A stretch of DNA of 12,122 bases from Limnohabitans sp. (GCA_030729445.1 JANQXJ010000257.1:1-12122), one strand, 5' to 3'; positions 1 to 6,970 are shown, counted from the first letter of the stretch. The notes: generated from the letters alone by a model not told the origin. Translations and numbers: made by a program.

Positions 1-1202
1 CCCTGGCCCAGATCGAAGCGGCCGACTTTGAGCGCCATCCCACCGGCATCGACGAACTCGACCGCGTGCTGGGCGGCGGCATGGTCGAAGGGGGCGTGGT
101 GCTGATCGGCGGTGACCCGGGCATTGGCAAATCCACCTTGCTGTTGCAGGCGGTGGATGCGCTGCAGCGCAGCGGCATGCCCACCCTGTACGTGACGGGC
201 GAAGAAAGCGGTGCCCAAGTGGCCATGCGCTCACGCCGTTTGGGTCTGCCGGACTCACAAGTGCCGGTGCTGCCCGAAATTCAGCTCGAAAAAATCCTGC
301 ACACCCTGCAGTCACGCCAGCCGGGCATCGCCATCATCGACTCGATCCAGACGGTGTACTCTGACCAACTGACCAGCGCCCCCGGTTCGGTGGCGCAGGT
401 GCGTGAATGTGCGGCGCACCTGACGCGCACCGCCAAATCGACCGGCACCACCATCGTGCTGGTTGGTCACGTCACCAAAGAGGGGGCCTTGGCGGGCCCT
501 CGCGTGTTGGAGCACATGGTCGATACGGTGCTGTACTTTGAAGGCGACACCCATTCCAACTTCCGCCTGATCCGCGCCATCAAGAACCGCTTTGGCGCGG
601 TGAACGAGATTGGCGTGTTTGCCATGACCGAAAAAGGCCTCAAGGGCGTGAGCAACCCCAGCGCCATCTTTTTGAGCCAACACGCCGAGCCTGTGCCGGG
701 CAGCTGCGTGATGGTCACGCTGGAAGGCACGCGCCCGCTGCTGGTGGAGATTCAAGCCCTGGTGGACAGCGGCGGCCCATCGCCTCGCCGTTTGAGTGTG
801 GGTTTGGACCGTGACCGCTTGGCCATGCTGTTGGCGGTGCTGCACCGCCATGCGGGCGTGGCTTGCATGGACCAGGATGTGTTTGTGAACGCGGTAGGCG
901 GTGTGCGCATCAGCGAACCGGCAGCTGACCTGGCGGTGATGTTGGCAATCACCAGCAGCCTGCGCGGCAAAGCTTTGCCCAAAGGGTTTATCGCTTTTGG
1001 CGAGGTGGGCTTGGCTGGCGAAGTGCGTCCCGCGCCGCGCGGGCAAGACCGCCTGAAAGAAGCCGCCAAACTTGGCTTCAAGGTGGCGGTCGTGCCCAAA
1101 GCCAATGCGCCCAAAAAGAACGACAAAGCCTTTGAGGGCTTGACGATTTACCCGGTCGATCGCATCGAAGAGGCCATGCAGGTGGTGCGCGGGCTGGACT
1201 GA
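1..1202 (+). CDS. radA: DNA repair protein RadA (Sms), 5'-truncated by window edge
   Basis: RadA is a RecA-like ATPase that helps process recombination intermediates, promoting branch migration and D-loop extension in DNA repair. The frame is open from the first bases of the window, and the upstream residues (ending in HPTGIDELDRVLGGG) match the family, so the gene begins outside; about 399 residues are visible. The usual N-terminal four-cysteine zinc finger must lie upstream of the window and cannot be checked. A Walker A motif, GDPGIGKST, is at 111-137. The RadA-specific KNRFG motif is at 582-596. From about 720 to the end is the Lon-protease-like C-terminal domain, including the RRLSVGLDRDRLAMLLAVLH stretch. 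The protein ends normally with TGA at 1200-1202. It converges on the glcD-type gene with a 28-bp gap. The internal GTG at 66 is not the real start. Identification is very secure. Confidence 0.96.
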   Translation, partial: LAQIEAADFERHPTGIDELDRVLGGGMVEGGVVLIGGDPGIGKSTLLLQAVDALQRSGMPTLYVTGEESGAQVAMRSRRLGLPDSQVPVLPEIQLEKILHTLQSRQPGIAIIDSIQTVYSDQLTSAPGSVAQVRECAAHLTRTAKSTGTTIVLVGHVTKEGALAGPRVLEHMVDTVLYFEGDTHSNFRLIRAIKNRFGAVNEIGVFAMTEKGLKGVSNPSAIFLSQHAEPVPGSCVMVTLEGTRPLLVEIQALVDSGGPSPRRLSVGLDRDRLAMLLAVLHRHAGVACMDQDVFVNAVGGVRISEPAADLAVMLAITSSLRGKALPKGFIAFGEVGLAGEVRPAPRGQDRLKEAAKLGFKVAVVPKANAPKKNDKAFEGLTIYPVDRIEEAMQVVRGLD

Positions 1203-1204
1203 GC

Positions 1205-1223
1205 GCGGACCCCTTGGGTCCGC
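1205..1223. terminator. GC hairpin between convergent radA and glcD, possible bidirectional terminator
   Basis: A perfect 8-bp inverted repeat (GCGGACCC, loop CTT, GGGTCCGC) starts 2 bp after the radA stop and ends 7 bp before the glcD stop. An outer GAGCGC/GCGCTC pairing (1201-1206 with 1227-1232) could replace its base. No T-run follows on either strand, so it is not a textbook intrinsic terminator. Its position between two converging genes makes a shared terminator or RNA-end-protecting hairpin plausible. Confidence 0.5.
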
Positions 1224-1230
1224 CGTGCGC

Positions 1231-2733
1231 TCAGAATCGTTCCAGCTCCGGGTGCTTGATGGCTCCGGCCCGCACCAGCATGCGGCCGTACTCGGCGCAG
1301 CGGTTGAGTGTCGGAATCACCTTGCCGGGGTTGAGCAAGCCTTGTGGGTCAAAGGCGCGTTTGACCGCGAACATTTGCTCGTTTTCTTCAGCGCTGAACT
1401 GCACACACATGCTGTTGACCTTCTCGATGCCCACACCGTGCTCGCCGGTGACGGTGCCGCCCATGGCCACGCTGGTTTCGAGGATCTCGGCTCCAAACAA
1501 TTCGCAGCGGCGCAGCTGGTCGGCGTCGTTCGCGTCGAACAAAATCAGCGGGTGCAGGTTGCCGTCTCCGGCGTGGAACACGTTCAGGCAGCGCAGGGCG
1601 TACTTGGTTTCCATTTCAGAAATGGCTTGCAGGATGTCGGCCAGGCGCTTGCGCGGGATGGTCGAGTCCATGCACATGTAGTCGGGGCTGATGCGGCCCG
1701 ACGCTGGAAAGGCGTTTTTGCGGCCGCTCCAGAACTTCATACGCTGGGCTTCGTCACGGCTCACGGTGATGGCGGTGGCCCCACAGCCGCGCAGCACTTC
1801 GCTCATGCGACCGATTTCTTCTTCCACCTCTTCGGGGGTGCCATCGCTCTCGCACAGCAAAATCGCCGCCGCGCTCAGGTCATAGCCCGCATGCACAAAG
1901 TCTTCCACCGCAATGGTCATGGGGCCGTCCATCATCTCCAAGCCTGCGGGGATGATGCCGGCGGCGATCACGGCTGCCACGGCATCGCCTGCTTTGCGCA
2001 CATCGTCAAAGCTGGCCATGATGCAGCGGGCCAATTGGGGCTTGGGCACCAGCTTGACGGTGACTTCGGTCGTCACGGCCAGCATGCCTTCGCTGCCCAC
2101 CAACACGGCCATGAGGTCATAGCCTGCCGTGTCGAGCGCATCGCTGCCAAACTCGATCGGGTCACCTTCGATGGTGAAGCCCTTCACTTTGAGCACGTTG
2201 TGCACTGTGAGGCCGTATTTGAGGCAGTGCACCCCGCCCGAGTTTTCGGCCACATTGCCGCCAATCGTGCAGGCGATTTGGCTGGAGGGGTCGGGCGCGT
2301 AATACAGGCCGTAGGGCGCAGCCGCCTCGCTGATCGCCAGGTTGCGCACGCCGCACTGCACCACCGCCGTGCGGCTCACGGGGTCCACGGTTTTGATCTG
2401 GTTGAAGCGGGCCATGGACAGCGTCACGCCCATGCGGTGCGGCATGGCGCCACCCGACAGGCCGGTGCCCGCGCCACGTGCGACCACGGGCACTTGCAGT
2501 GCGCTGCAGGTCTTGAGCACGGCTTGTACCTGCGCCTCGGTCTCAGGCAAACAGACGACCAAAGGCCGCTCGCGGTAGGCGGTCAGGCCATCGCACTCAT
2601 AAGGCGTGGTGTCCTCAGGGGTGAAAAGGATGGCGTCCTTCTGCAAAACTCGGCCCAAGGCTTGAACCACCGCGCTTTGGCGCTCAGCACGTTCAAGGCT
2701 GGAGAGAAGTTCTGGATTGGCGGGGCTGTTCAT
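1231..2733 (-). CDS. glcD: FAD-linked oxidase, GlcD family (glycolate oxidase/D-lactate dehydrogenase type)
   Basis: This is a 500-residue flavoprotein of the GlcD/D-lactate dehydrogenase group, which oxidises 2-hydroxy acids such as glycolate or D-lactate to 2-oxo acids. The N-terminal half is a PCMH-type FAD-binding domain, with RGAGTGLSGG at residues 86-95 and IGGNVAENSGG at 157-167. The C-terminal FAD-oxidase domain carries HAGDGNLHP at 387-395, GEHGVG at 430-435 and DPQGLLNPGK at 462-471. The length is normal for GlcD. The ATG start has a good AGGAA ribosome site 7 nt upstream. The partners GlcE and GlcF would be expected just downstream, but radA converges there, so none is encoded next to this gene. 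It may have partners elsewhere, or act as a stand-alone D-lactate or other 2-hydroxyacid dehydrogenase. The family is certain; the substrate is not. Confidence 0.92.
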   Translation of the reverse strand: MNSPANPELLSSLERAERQSAVVQALGRVLQKDAILFTPEDTTPYECDGLTAYRERPLVVCLPETEAQVQAVLKTCSALQVPVVARGAGTGLSGGAMPHRMGVTLSMARFNQIKTVDPVSRTAVVQCGVRNLAISEAAAPYGLYYAPDPSSQIACTIGGNVAENSGGVHCLKYGLTVHNVLKVKGFTIEGDPIEFGSDALDTAGYDLMAVLVGSEGMLAVTTEVTVKLVPKPQLARCIMASFDDVRKAGDAVAAVIAAGIIPAGLEMMDGPMTIAVEDFVHAGYDLSAAAILLCESDGTPEEVEEEIGRMSEVLRGCGATAITVSRDEAQRMKFWSGRKNAFPASGRISPDYMCMDSTIPRKRLADILQAISEMETKYALRCLNVFHAGDGNLHPLILFDANDADQLRRCELFGAEILETSVAMGGTVTGEHGVGIEKVNSMCVQFSAEENEQMFAVKRAFDPQGLLNPGKVIPTLNRCAEYGRMLVRAGAIKHPELERF

Positions 2734-2740
2734 GTCGGCA

Positions 2741-2745
2741 TTCCT
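2741..2745 (-). promoter_or_regulatory. Ribosome binding site of the glcD-type gene
   Basis: On the minus strand AGGAA lies 7 nt before the ATG at 2733-2731. This supports the chosen start. Confidence 0.6.
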
Positions 2746-2852
2746 GTCAATAGGCTTTGACTGTAAACCGAGACAGATTTTCCGGCCATGAAGAATCTTT
2801 CATCCATCGTTGAATTGCCATCCCAACAGCACCCCCAAAGCGGGAGGGTTGT

Positions 2853-2873
2853 TTTACCAAACTGTGGGGTAAA
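2853..2873. repeat. Inverted repeat TTTACC-N9-GGTAAA, possible operator
   Basis: Six-base arms at 2853-2858 and 2868-2873 are separated by 9 bp. The repeat lies about 33 bp upstream of the -35 box of the importer promoter and about 120 bp upstream of glcD on the other strand. It could be a regulator site for either gene. Arms of this length can arise by chance, so confidence is low. Confidence 0.25.
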
Positions 2874-2906
2874 GCCCGGTTGAGCAGGGGGCCTGATAAA
2901 AAATGG

Positions 2907-2934
2907 TTGACAAATACATTTGCACAAATATAAT
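2907..2934 (+). promoter_or_regulatory. Consensus sigma-70 promoter of the proXWV-type operon
   Basis: A perfect TTGACA (-35) at 2907-2912 and a perfect TATAAT (-10) at 2929-2934 are separated by 16 bp. Transcription would begin near 2941, giving a 5' leader of about 160 nt before the ATG at 3102. The element ACAAATA occurs twice, at 2910-2916 and 2924-2930. A small dyad, ATTTG-CA-CAAAT, spans 2918-2929 in the spacer and first -10 base. Such a strong core promoter overlapped by repeats suggests control by a repressor or by the leader. Confidence 0.8.
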
Positions 2935-2991
2935 TAGATAGTGCAGCACACCTCCAGACTTTGTGTCGTCGTGAGTCCTGTGATCTTCTGT

Positions 2992-3045
2992 ATGCGCCTG
3001 ATGCGTTACGTTTCAGGTTTTTTGAGCCCTGTTGCCAGGTTTTAA
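2992..3045 (+). CDS. Possible 17-residue leader peptide upstream of proX
   Basis: An ATG at 2992 opens a 17-codon frame ending in TAA at 3043-3045; the peptide would be MRLMRYVSGFLSPVARF. It covers the attenuator-like hairpin and its T-run. An in-frame GTG at 2980 would lengthen it to 21 codons. No good ribosome site precedes either start (only GTGAG at 2971-2975), and the peptide is not enriched for one amino acid as classical attenuator peptides are. It may be chance. Confidence 0.15.
   Translation: MRLMRYVSGFLSPVARF
2997..3023 (+). terminator. Hairpin plus six T's in the operon leader, candidate attenuator
   Basis: CCTGA at 2997-3001 pairs with TCAGG at 3013-3017. After a T-T mismatch, three further pairs are possible (3003-3005 with 3009-3011, one of them G-U) around a TTA loop. 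The stem is followed directly by TTTTTT at 3018-3023, the layout of an intrinsic terminator. It lies inside the transcribed leader, about 80 nt before the proX-type ATG, so it would act as an attenuator. The stem is short and was folded by eye. Confidence 0.4.
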
Positions 3046-3076
3046 CGCCTGATCTATGTCGCAACGCAGATGGGCT
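3025..3076 (+). ncRNA. Second potential stem-loop in the operon leader
   Basis: Three nested pairings are possible: AGCCC (3025-3029) with GGGCT (3072-3076), GTTGC (3031-3035) with GCAAC (3061-3065), and CAGG (3036-3039) with CCTG (3048-3051). The CAGGTTTT and CGCCTGAT motifs here also occur in or beside the upstream hairpin, so the two structures could compete. I do not recognise a known riboswitch class. This is a hand fold and is offered as a candidate cis-regulatory RNA only. Confidence 0.25.
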
Positions 3077-3101
3077 GTTAGCACAATTGATTGGATAAAC
3101 C

Positions 3102-4142
3102 ATGAAGCGAATTGCTTTTCTTTTGACATCCACCGCCGCCGTTTTGGCACTGTCTGCTTGTGGCCAAAAAGAGTCCGCACCCCAAGCTGCAGTCAACAAT
3201 ACGCCAGCGACTGCGCAGTGCGGCAAAGTCAAAGTGGCCAACATGACATGGCAATCGGCCGAAGTGCTGGCCAATGTGGATCAAATCATCCTGAGCAAGG
3301 GTTACGGCTGTGATGTGGAGCTGGTGCCCGGCGACACCATGCCCACGCTTACCTCAATGATGGAAAAAGGCCAGCCTGATGTGGCTCCTGAAGCCTGGGT
3401 CAACGCGGTGCGCCAGCCATTGGACGCCGCCGTCAAGGAGGGTCGATTGCACTATGCCGCCCAGTCGCTGCCCGATGGCGGTGTGGAGGGCTGGTGGATT
3501 CCCAAATACCTGGCCGATGCACACCCTGAAATCAAAACCATTGAAGACGCCCTCAAACAGCCCAAATTGTTTCCTTCTGCAGAAAACAAAGGCAAGGGCG
3601 CAGTACACAACTGTCCGTCTGGCTGGAACTGTCAGTTGACAACCGGCAACGCCTTCAAAGCCTGGAATGGTGAAGCTCAAGGTTTTGTGCTGGTGGATAC
3701 AGGCTCTGCGGCTGGCTTGGATGGCTCCATCGCCAAAGCGTACGAACGCAAGCAAGGCTGGCTCGGCTATTACTGGGCACCGACTTCCATTTTGGGTAAA
3801 TACGAGATGGTCAAATTGGATGCGGGTGTGCCGCATGACAAAGCTGCTTGGGAGGCTTGCAACAGCAAACAAGAGTGCGCCAACCCGGTCAAGAGCGACT
3901 GGGCACGCTCCGAGGTCTACACCGTGGTCACCGATAACTTCAGGAAGAACGCGGGCGAGGCCATGGCCTACCTGGACAAGCGTGGCTGGAGCAACAACAC
4001 GGTGAACGGTTTGCTGGCGTGGATGAGCGAAAAACAAGCCAACGGTAACGACGCAGCCCTGCATTTTTTGCGCACCCAACCAGAACTTTGGACAACCTGG
4101 GTCAGCGCCGATGTGGCGGCTAAAGTGAAAGCGAGCCTTTAA
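3102..4142 (+). CDS. proX: Glycine betaine/proline-type ABC transporter substrate-binding lipoprotein (ProX/OpuAC family)
   Basis: This is the substrate-capturing subunit of an importer for glycine betaine or a related quaternary amine; exact ligand unknown. It has 346 residues, close to ProX. Residues 1-20 form a lipoprotein signal (MKRIAFLL, hydrophobic core, LSAC), with Cys20 as the expected lipidated residue, so the protein should be membrane-anchored and face the periplasm. An OpuAC-type domain fills the rest: the PDVAPEAW block at 92-99 and YYWAPTSILGKY at 223-234 are typical. Trp50, Trp99, Trp131/132, Trp175 and Trp225 are candidates for the aromatic cage that holds trimethylammonium groups. 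Six further cysteines fall as spaced pairs (40/70, 171/177, 253/259), which could form disulfides. A weak GGA ribosome site lies 6 nt before ATG. It is first in a three-gene operon, reversing the V-W-X order of enteric proU. Confidence 0.88.
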   Translation: MKRIAFLLTSTAAVLALSACGQKESAPQAAVNNTPATAQCGKVKVANMTWQSAEVLANVDQIILSKGYGCDVELVPGDTMPTLTSMMEKGQPDVAPEAWVNAVRQPLDAAVKEGRLHYAAQSLPDGGVEGWWIPKYLADAHPEIKTIEDALKQPKLFPSAENKGKGAVHNCPSGWNCQLTTGNAFKAWNGEAQGFVLVDTGSAAGLDGSIAKAYERKQGWLGYYWAPTSILGKYEMVKLDAGVPHDKAAWEACNSKQECANPVKSDWARSEVYTVVTDNFRKNAGEAMAYLDKRGWSNNTVNGLLAWMSEKQANGNDAALHFLRTQPELWTTWVSADVAAKVKASL

Positions 4143-4145
4143 AAA

Positions 4146-5042
4146 ATGGCTGACCTGAGTTGGCTCCAGCGCTTTCCGGCGTTGGGCGAAGAGACTTTGC
4201 GTGAGATTCGGCAGACGATTGACGGAACCTTTCGGAGTTTCACTCGTGAACACGGTGAAATGATGGAGCGCCTATTCGATCCGCTGCGCGACTTCTTGCT
4301 GGCCTCGGAGCATTTGTTGACCCAGTCGCCATGGCCATTGGTCATGGCGGGGATTGCCGCCGTATCGTGGTTGGCCAGTCGTTCTTGGAAAATCGTGCTG
4401 GCGGCCATGTTGGCGCTGCTGTGGGTAGGCGTGTTTGGCATGTGGCAAGACCTCATGAAAACCTTGTCCATGATTTTTGTCTGCACGGTGGTCGCCATCG
4501 TGGTGGGCGTGCCCATTGGCATCTGGATGAGCTACTCCAACCGCGTGCAAGGCACCATCAATCCTGTGCTGGACGTGATGCAAACCTTGCCAAGCTTCGT
4601 GTATCTGATCCCAGTGGTGATGCTGTTGGGCATTGGGCGAGTTCCGGGCTTGATTGCCGTGGTCATCTACGCTGTGCCGCCCGTGATTCGGTTCACCAAC
4701 TTGGGTATCCGGATGGTGAGTGCTGAATTACTGGAAGCGGCCGATGCCTATGGCTCGGCACGTTGGCAAAAAATGGTGCAAGTCCAATTGCCGCTGGCGC
4801 TGCCTACCATCATGGCGGGCATCAATCAGACCATCATGCTGGCGCTTTCGATGGTGGTGGTGGCGTCAATGATCGGTGTGCAAGGATTAGGTCAACCTGT
4901 GTTGCGTGCCATCACCAACCAGTACTTTGCCATGGGCTTACTCAATGGCCTGGCCATTGTGGTGATCGCCATCTTGTTCGACCGCTTGTCGCAGGCGTAT
5001 GGCCAGCGCTTGCAAAAGCACCGGGAGATGCAGCATGGCTGA
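4146..5042 (+). CDS. proW: Glycine betaine/proline-type ABC transporter permease (ProW family)
   Basis: This is the inner-membrane channel subunit of the importer. It has 298 residues. A polar N-terminal region of about 60 residues precedes hydrophobic segments near 63-78, 83-100, 105-128, 150-180 and 226-245, with a last one near 262-279. The binding-protein-dependent transport domain carries the cytoplasmic EAA loop that docks the ATPase: EAA at 197-199, Gly203 and LP at 219-220. The gene starts 3 bp after the binding-protein stop and overlaps the ATPase gene by 8 bp, so the three are almost certainly co-transcribed and translationally coupled. It is somewhat shorter than E. coli ProW, mainly at the N terminus. 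The family call is firm; the substrate depends on the binding protein. Confidence 0.92.
   Translation: MADLSWLQRFPALGEETLREIRQTIDGTFRSFTREHGEMMERLFDPLRDFLLASEHLLTQSPWPLVMAGIAAVSWLASRSWKIVLAAMLALLWVGVFGMWQDLMKTLSMIFVCTVVAIVVGVPIGIWMSYSNRVQGTINPVLDVMQTLPSFVYLIPVVMLLGIGRVPGLIAVVIYAVPPVIRFTNLGIRMVSAELLEAADAYGSARWQKMVQVQLPLALPTIMAGINQTIMLALSMVVVASMIGVQGLGQPVLRAITNQYFAMGLLNGLAIVVIAILFDRLSQAYGQRLQKHREMQHG
5023..5027 (+). promoter_or_regulatory. Ribosome binding site deciding the proV-type start
   Basis: GGGAG lies inside the end of the permease gene, 7 nt before the ATG at 5035. It selects that ATG over the in-frame non-ATG codon at 4999. Confidence 0.6.
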
Positions 5043-6060
5043 GGCTTTGGGCATTGAGATACGCCATCTTTACAAAATCTTTGGTCCTCACCCCGACAAG
5101 TGCATGGCACTGGTGGCGCAAGGCATGGGCAAAGACGAGCTGCGCGATGCACACGGCCATGTTCTCGGCTTGCGAGATGTGACCCTGAGCATTGCCCCTG
5201 GACAGATTCAGGTGGTGATGGGTTTGTCCGGATCGGGCAAGAGCACTTTGATTCGGCACATCAACCGCTTGATCGAGCCCACGGCCGGTGAATTGTGGGT
5301 CGGAGAGCAAGATGTGCTGAAAATGCGACCTTCAAAGCTGCGGACCTTCAGGCGCAAGCAGGCGGCCATGGTGTTTCAGAAGTTCGCACTTTTCCCTCAC
5401 CTGACCGTGCAGGAAAACGTCGAATACGGTTTGCGCATACAGGGTGTTCGCAAATCAACGCGTCAGGCCGATGCCTTGCGCTGGATCGAACGCGTGGGGC
5501 TCAAGGGGTATGAAACCCATTTTCCCAATCAGCTCTCGGGCGGCATGCAGCAACGTGTGGGCTTGGCCCGGGCCTTGACCAACGATGCCCCGATTTTGTT
5601 GATGGACGAAGCGTTTTCTGCACTGGACCCGCTCATCCGCAGCGACATGCAAAGTGTGTTGCTCGACTTGCAGCAGGACCTGGGCAAGACCATCGTATTT
5701 ATCACCCATGACCTGGACGAGGCCTTGCGTCTGGGGGACCGTATTGCCATCTTGCGCGATGGCGAAGTGGTGCAACAAGGCACGGGGCAAGAGATTTTGC
5801 TCAAGCCGGCTGACGACTACATCAAGAGCTTTGTGCGCGAAGTCAATCGGGGTCGGGTGATCCGATGCAGAACTTTGCTGCAAGCGGTCCCAGCCATCGA
5901 AGGGCCCACCGTGGACTCTCAGTTGGTGATCGAAGAAGTGGCCCGGCTGCTCAGTGCCGAGGGTAAAGAGGCGGCCAATGTGGTCAACAGCAAAGGCAAG
6001 CATCTTGGCGTTGTGACCATGACGGACATCATTGCGGCCATGGTGCCGCCAAGAGACTGA
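5035..6060 (+). CDS. proV: Glycine betaine/proline-type ABC transporter ATP-binding protein (ProV/OpuAA family)
   Basis: This is the cytoplasmic ATPase that powers the importer. From ATG 5035 it has 341 residues. Motifs in order: Walker A GLSGSGKST at 63-71, Q-loop Gln115, signature LSGGMQQ at 167-173, Walker B ILLMDE at 187-192, and switch His225. The inserted segment before Walker A (about residues 20-45) is typical of ProV-like proteins. After about residue 280 only a short CBS-like segment remains (LGVVTMTDII at 324-333), compared with the two full CBS repeats in the roughly 400-residue E. coli ProV. Osmotic or nucleotide gating through CBS domains may therefore differ. The start is set by the GGGAG site and the 8-bp overlap with the permease. 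It is last in the operon and converges on the LysR gene. Confidence 0.93.
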   Translation: MAEALGIEIRHLYKIFGPHPDKCMALVAQGMGKDELRDAHGHVLGLRDVTLSIAPGQIQVVMGLSGSGKSTLIRHINRLIEPTAGELWVGEQDVLKMRPSKLRTFRRKQAAMVFQKFALFPHLTVQENVEYGLRIQGVRKSTRQADALRWIERVGLKGYETHFPNQLSGGMQQRVGLARALTNDAPILLMDEAFSALDPLIRSDMQSVLLDLQQDLGKTIVFITHDLDEALRLGDRIAILRDGEVVQQGTGQEILLKPADDYIKSFVREVNRGRVIRCRTLLQAVPAIEGPTVDSQLVIEEVARLLSAEGKEAANVVNSKGKHLGVVTMTDIIAAMVPPRD

Positions 6061-6081
6061 CCGTGTCAGCGCGGTTGACTC

Positions 6082-6957
6082 TCAGGCCAAGGCTTTTTTG
6101 AGCCAATCGGCAAAGGTGGCGCATTCCCAGCGCTCCATGGTGCCGGTGCGCCAGCACAGGTAATGGGCGTGCGGGCTGGGCACGCTGCGCTCGAACAGGC
6201 GCACGAGTTGGCCGCTTTCCAGCCAGGGCGCACCGAGTTTGGTGCGGATCAAGCCCACGCCCAAGCCTTGGGCGGCGGCGTCGCACATGAGGCCGATGTC
6301 GTTGAACGATGAGCCGTCCAAGGGCTCGGGCCAGTCCAAGTCGTGCGCGGCAAACCAGGTTCGCCAAGGCTCCAGAGGGCTGCGCAAGAGGGCGACACCC
6401 TGCAGCTCTTCTGCGCTGGCAAAAGGACCGTTCTCGCGCAGCCAGGCGGGTGAGGCCAGTGGCGTCACATCGTCTTTGGCCAGACACACATGTTCCACAT
6501 CCGAATAACGGCCCGTGCCAAAACGCACGGTCAAATCGGCGTCTTCGGCCACCACGTCAAGCAGGGGAATGCTCACTTGCAGGGTGATGTCGATCTCGGG
6601 GTAGGCGTCCAGAAAGTGCTTGAGGCGCGGCATGAGCACCGAGCGGGCAAAGGTCGGGGTGACCGCCAAGCGCAGTTTGCGGCGGCCCGGGGTGTTGCTG
6701 GCGCTGGGAAAGCGTTGCAGCGACACCAATCCTTCGCGCACATGGGCCAGGTATTCAATGCCTTCGGTGGTGAGCGAAAAATCGGCCCGACCAAACAGCT
6801 TGGTGCCAATGATTTGCTCCAGCTGCTTGACCCGGTGGCTCACCGCGCTGGGCGTCACGCACAGCTCCTCGGCCGCTTGGGTCACACTGCGCAATCGCGC
6901 CAAGGCCTCAAAGGTCAAGAGGCACTGGATGGGGGGGATGCGCGAGTGGGCAGACAT
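6082..6957 (-). CDS. LysR-family transcriptional regulator, GcvA-like
   Basis: This is a 291-residue DNA-binding regulator. The N-terminal winged helix-turn-helix (about residues 6-65, with SVTQAAEELCVTPSAVSHRV at 24-43) is followed by a LysR substrate-binding domain. The opening RIPPIQCLLTFEALARLRS and the AAEELCVTPSAVSH helix resemble the GcvA subgroup, which in enterics controls the glycine cleavage system. The target here is unknown. LysR regulators often control a divergent neighbour, but this gene has none: purU lies upstream on the same strand and the importer operon converges from below. It may be expressed with purU across a 47-bp gap. No clear ribosome site precedes the ATG, and a hairpin-forming repeat ends 13 nt before it, which could limit translation. 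The family is certain; the role is open. Confidence 0.9.
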   Translation of the reverse strand: MSAHSRIPPIQCLLTFEALARLRSVTQAAEELCVTPSAVSHRVKQLEQIIGTKLFGRADFSLTTEGIEYLAHVREGLVSLQRFPSASNTPGRRKLRLAVTPTFARSVLMPRLKHFLDAYPEIDITLQVSIPLLDVVAEDADLTVRFGTGRYSDVEHVCLAKDDVTPLASPAWLRENGPFASAEELQGVALLRSPLEPWRTWFAAHDLDWPEPLDGSSFNDIGLMCDAAAQGLGVGLIRTKLGAPWLESGQLVRLFERSVPSPHAHYLCWRTGTMERWECATFADWLKKALA

Positions 6958-6970
6958 ATTTGATCAGTTG

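Larger units (their letters stand above)
2734..3101. other. 368-bp divergent intergenic region between glcD and the proXWV-type operon
   Basis: No protein gene longer than a leader peptide is supported here. The region holds the glcD ribosome site, an inverted repeat at 2853-2873, a consensus promoter for the importer operon at 2907-2934, and a structured leader downstream of it. The 2900-2940 stretch is markedly AT-rich compared with the rest of the window. I could not pick out a convincing promoter for glcD on the minus strand. Confidence 0.7.

Noticed and set aside
2745..2750. TTGACA on the minus strand just upstream of glcD
   Set aside because: It overlaps the ribosome binding site 12 bp from the start codon, so it cannot serve as a -35 box for glcD.
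1225..2760. 511-codon open frame on the plus strand opposite glcD
   Set aside because: It is antisense to a well-conserved gene, rich in His/Ala/Gly/Gln as expected for a high-GC shadow frame, and matches no family I know.
2747..3274. 175-codon minus-strand open frame covering the intergenic region
   Set aside because: It overlaps the start of the binding-protein gene and the promoter, with no ribosome site or recognisable domain.
4999..5034. Longer start for the proV-type ATPase at 4999
   Set aside because: The ATG at 5035 has a good GGGAG site at 7 nt and matches family N termini; the extra 12 residues are only the permease 3' end read in another frame.
6057..6069. CTGAC-CGT-GTCAG hairpin at the end of the proV-type gene
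   Set aside because: The stem is only 5 bp with no T-run, too weak to call a terminator between the convergent genes.
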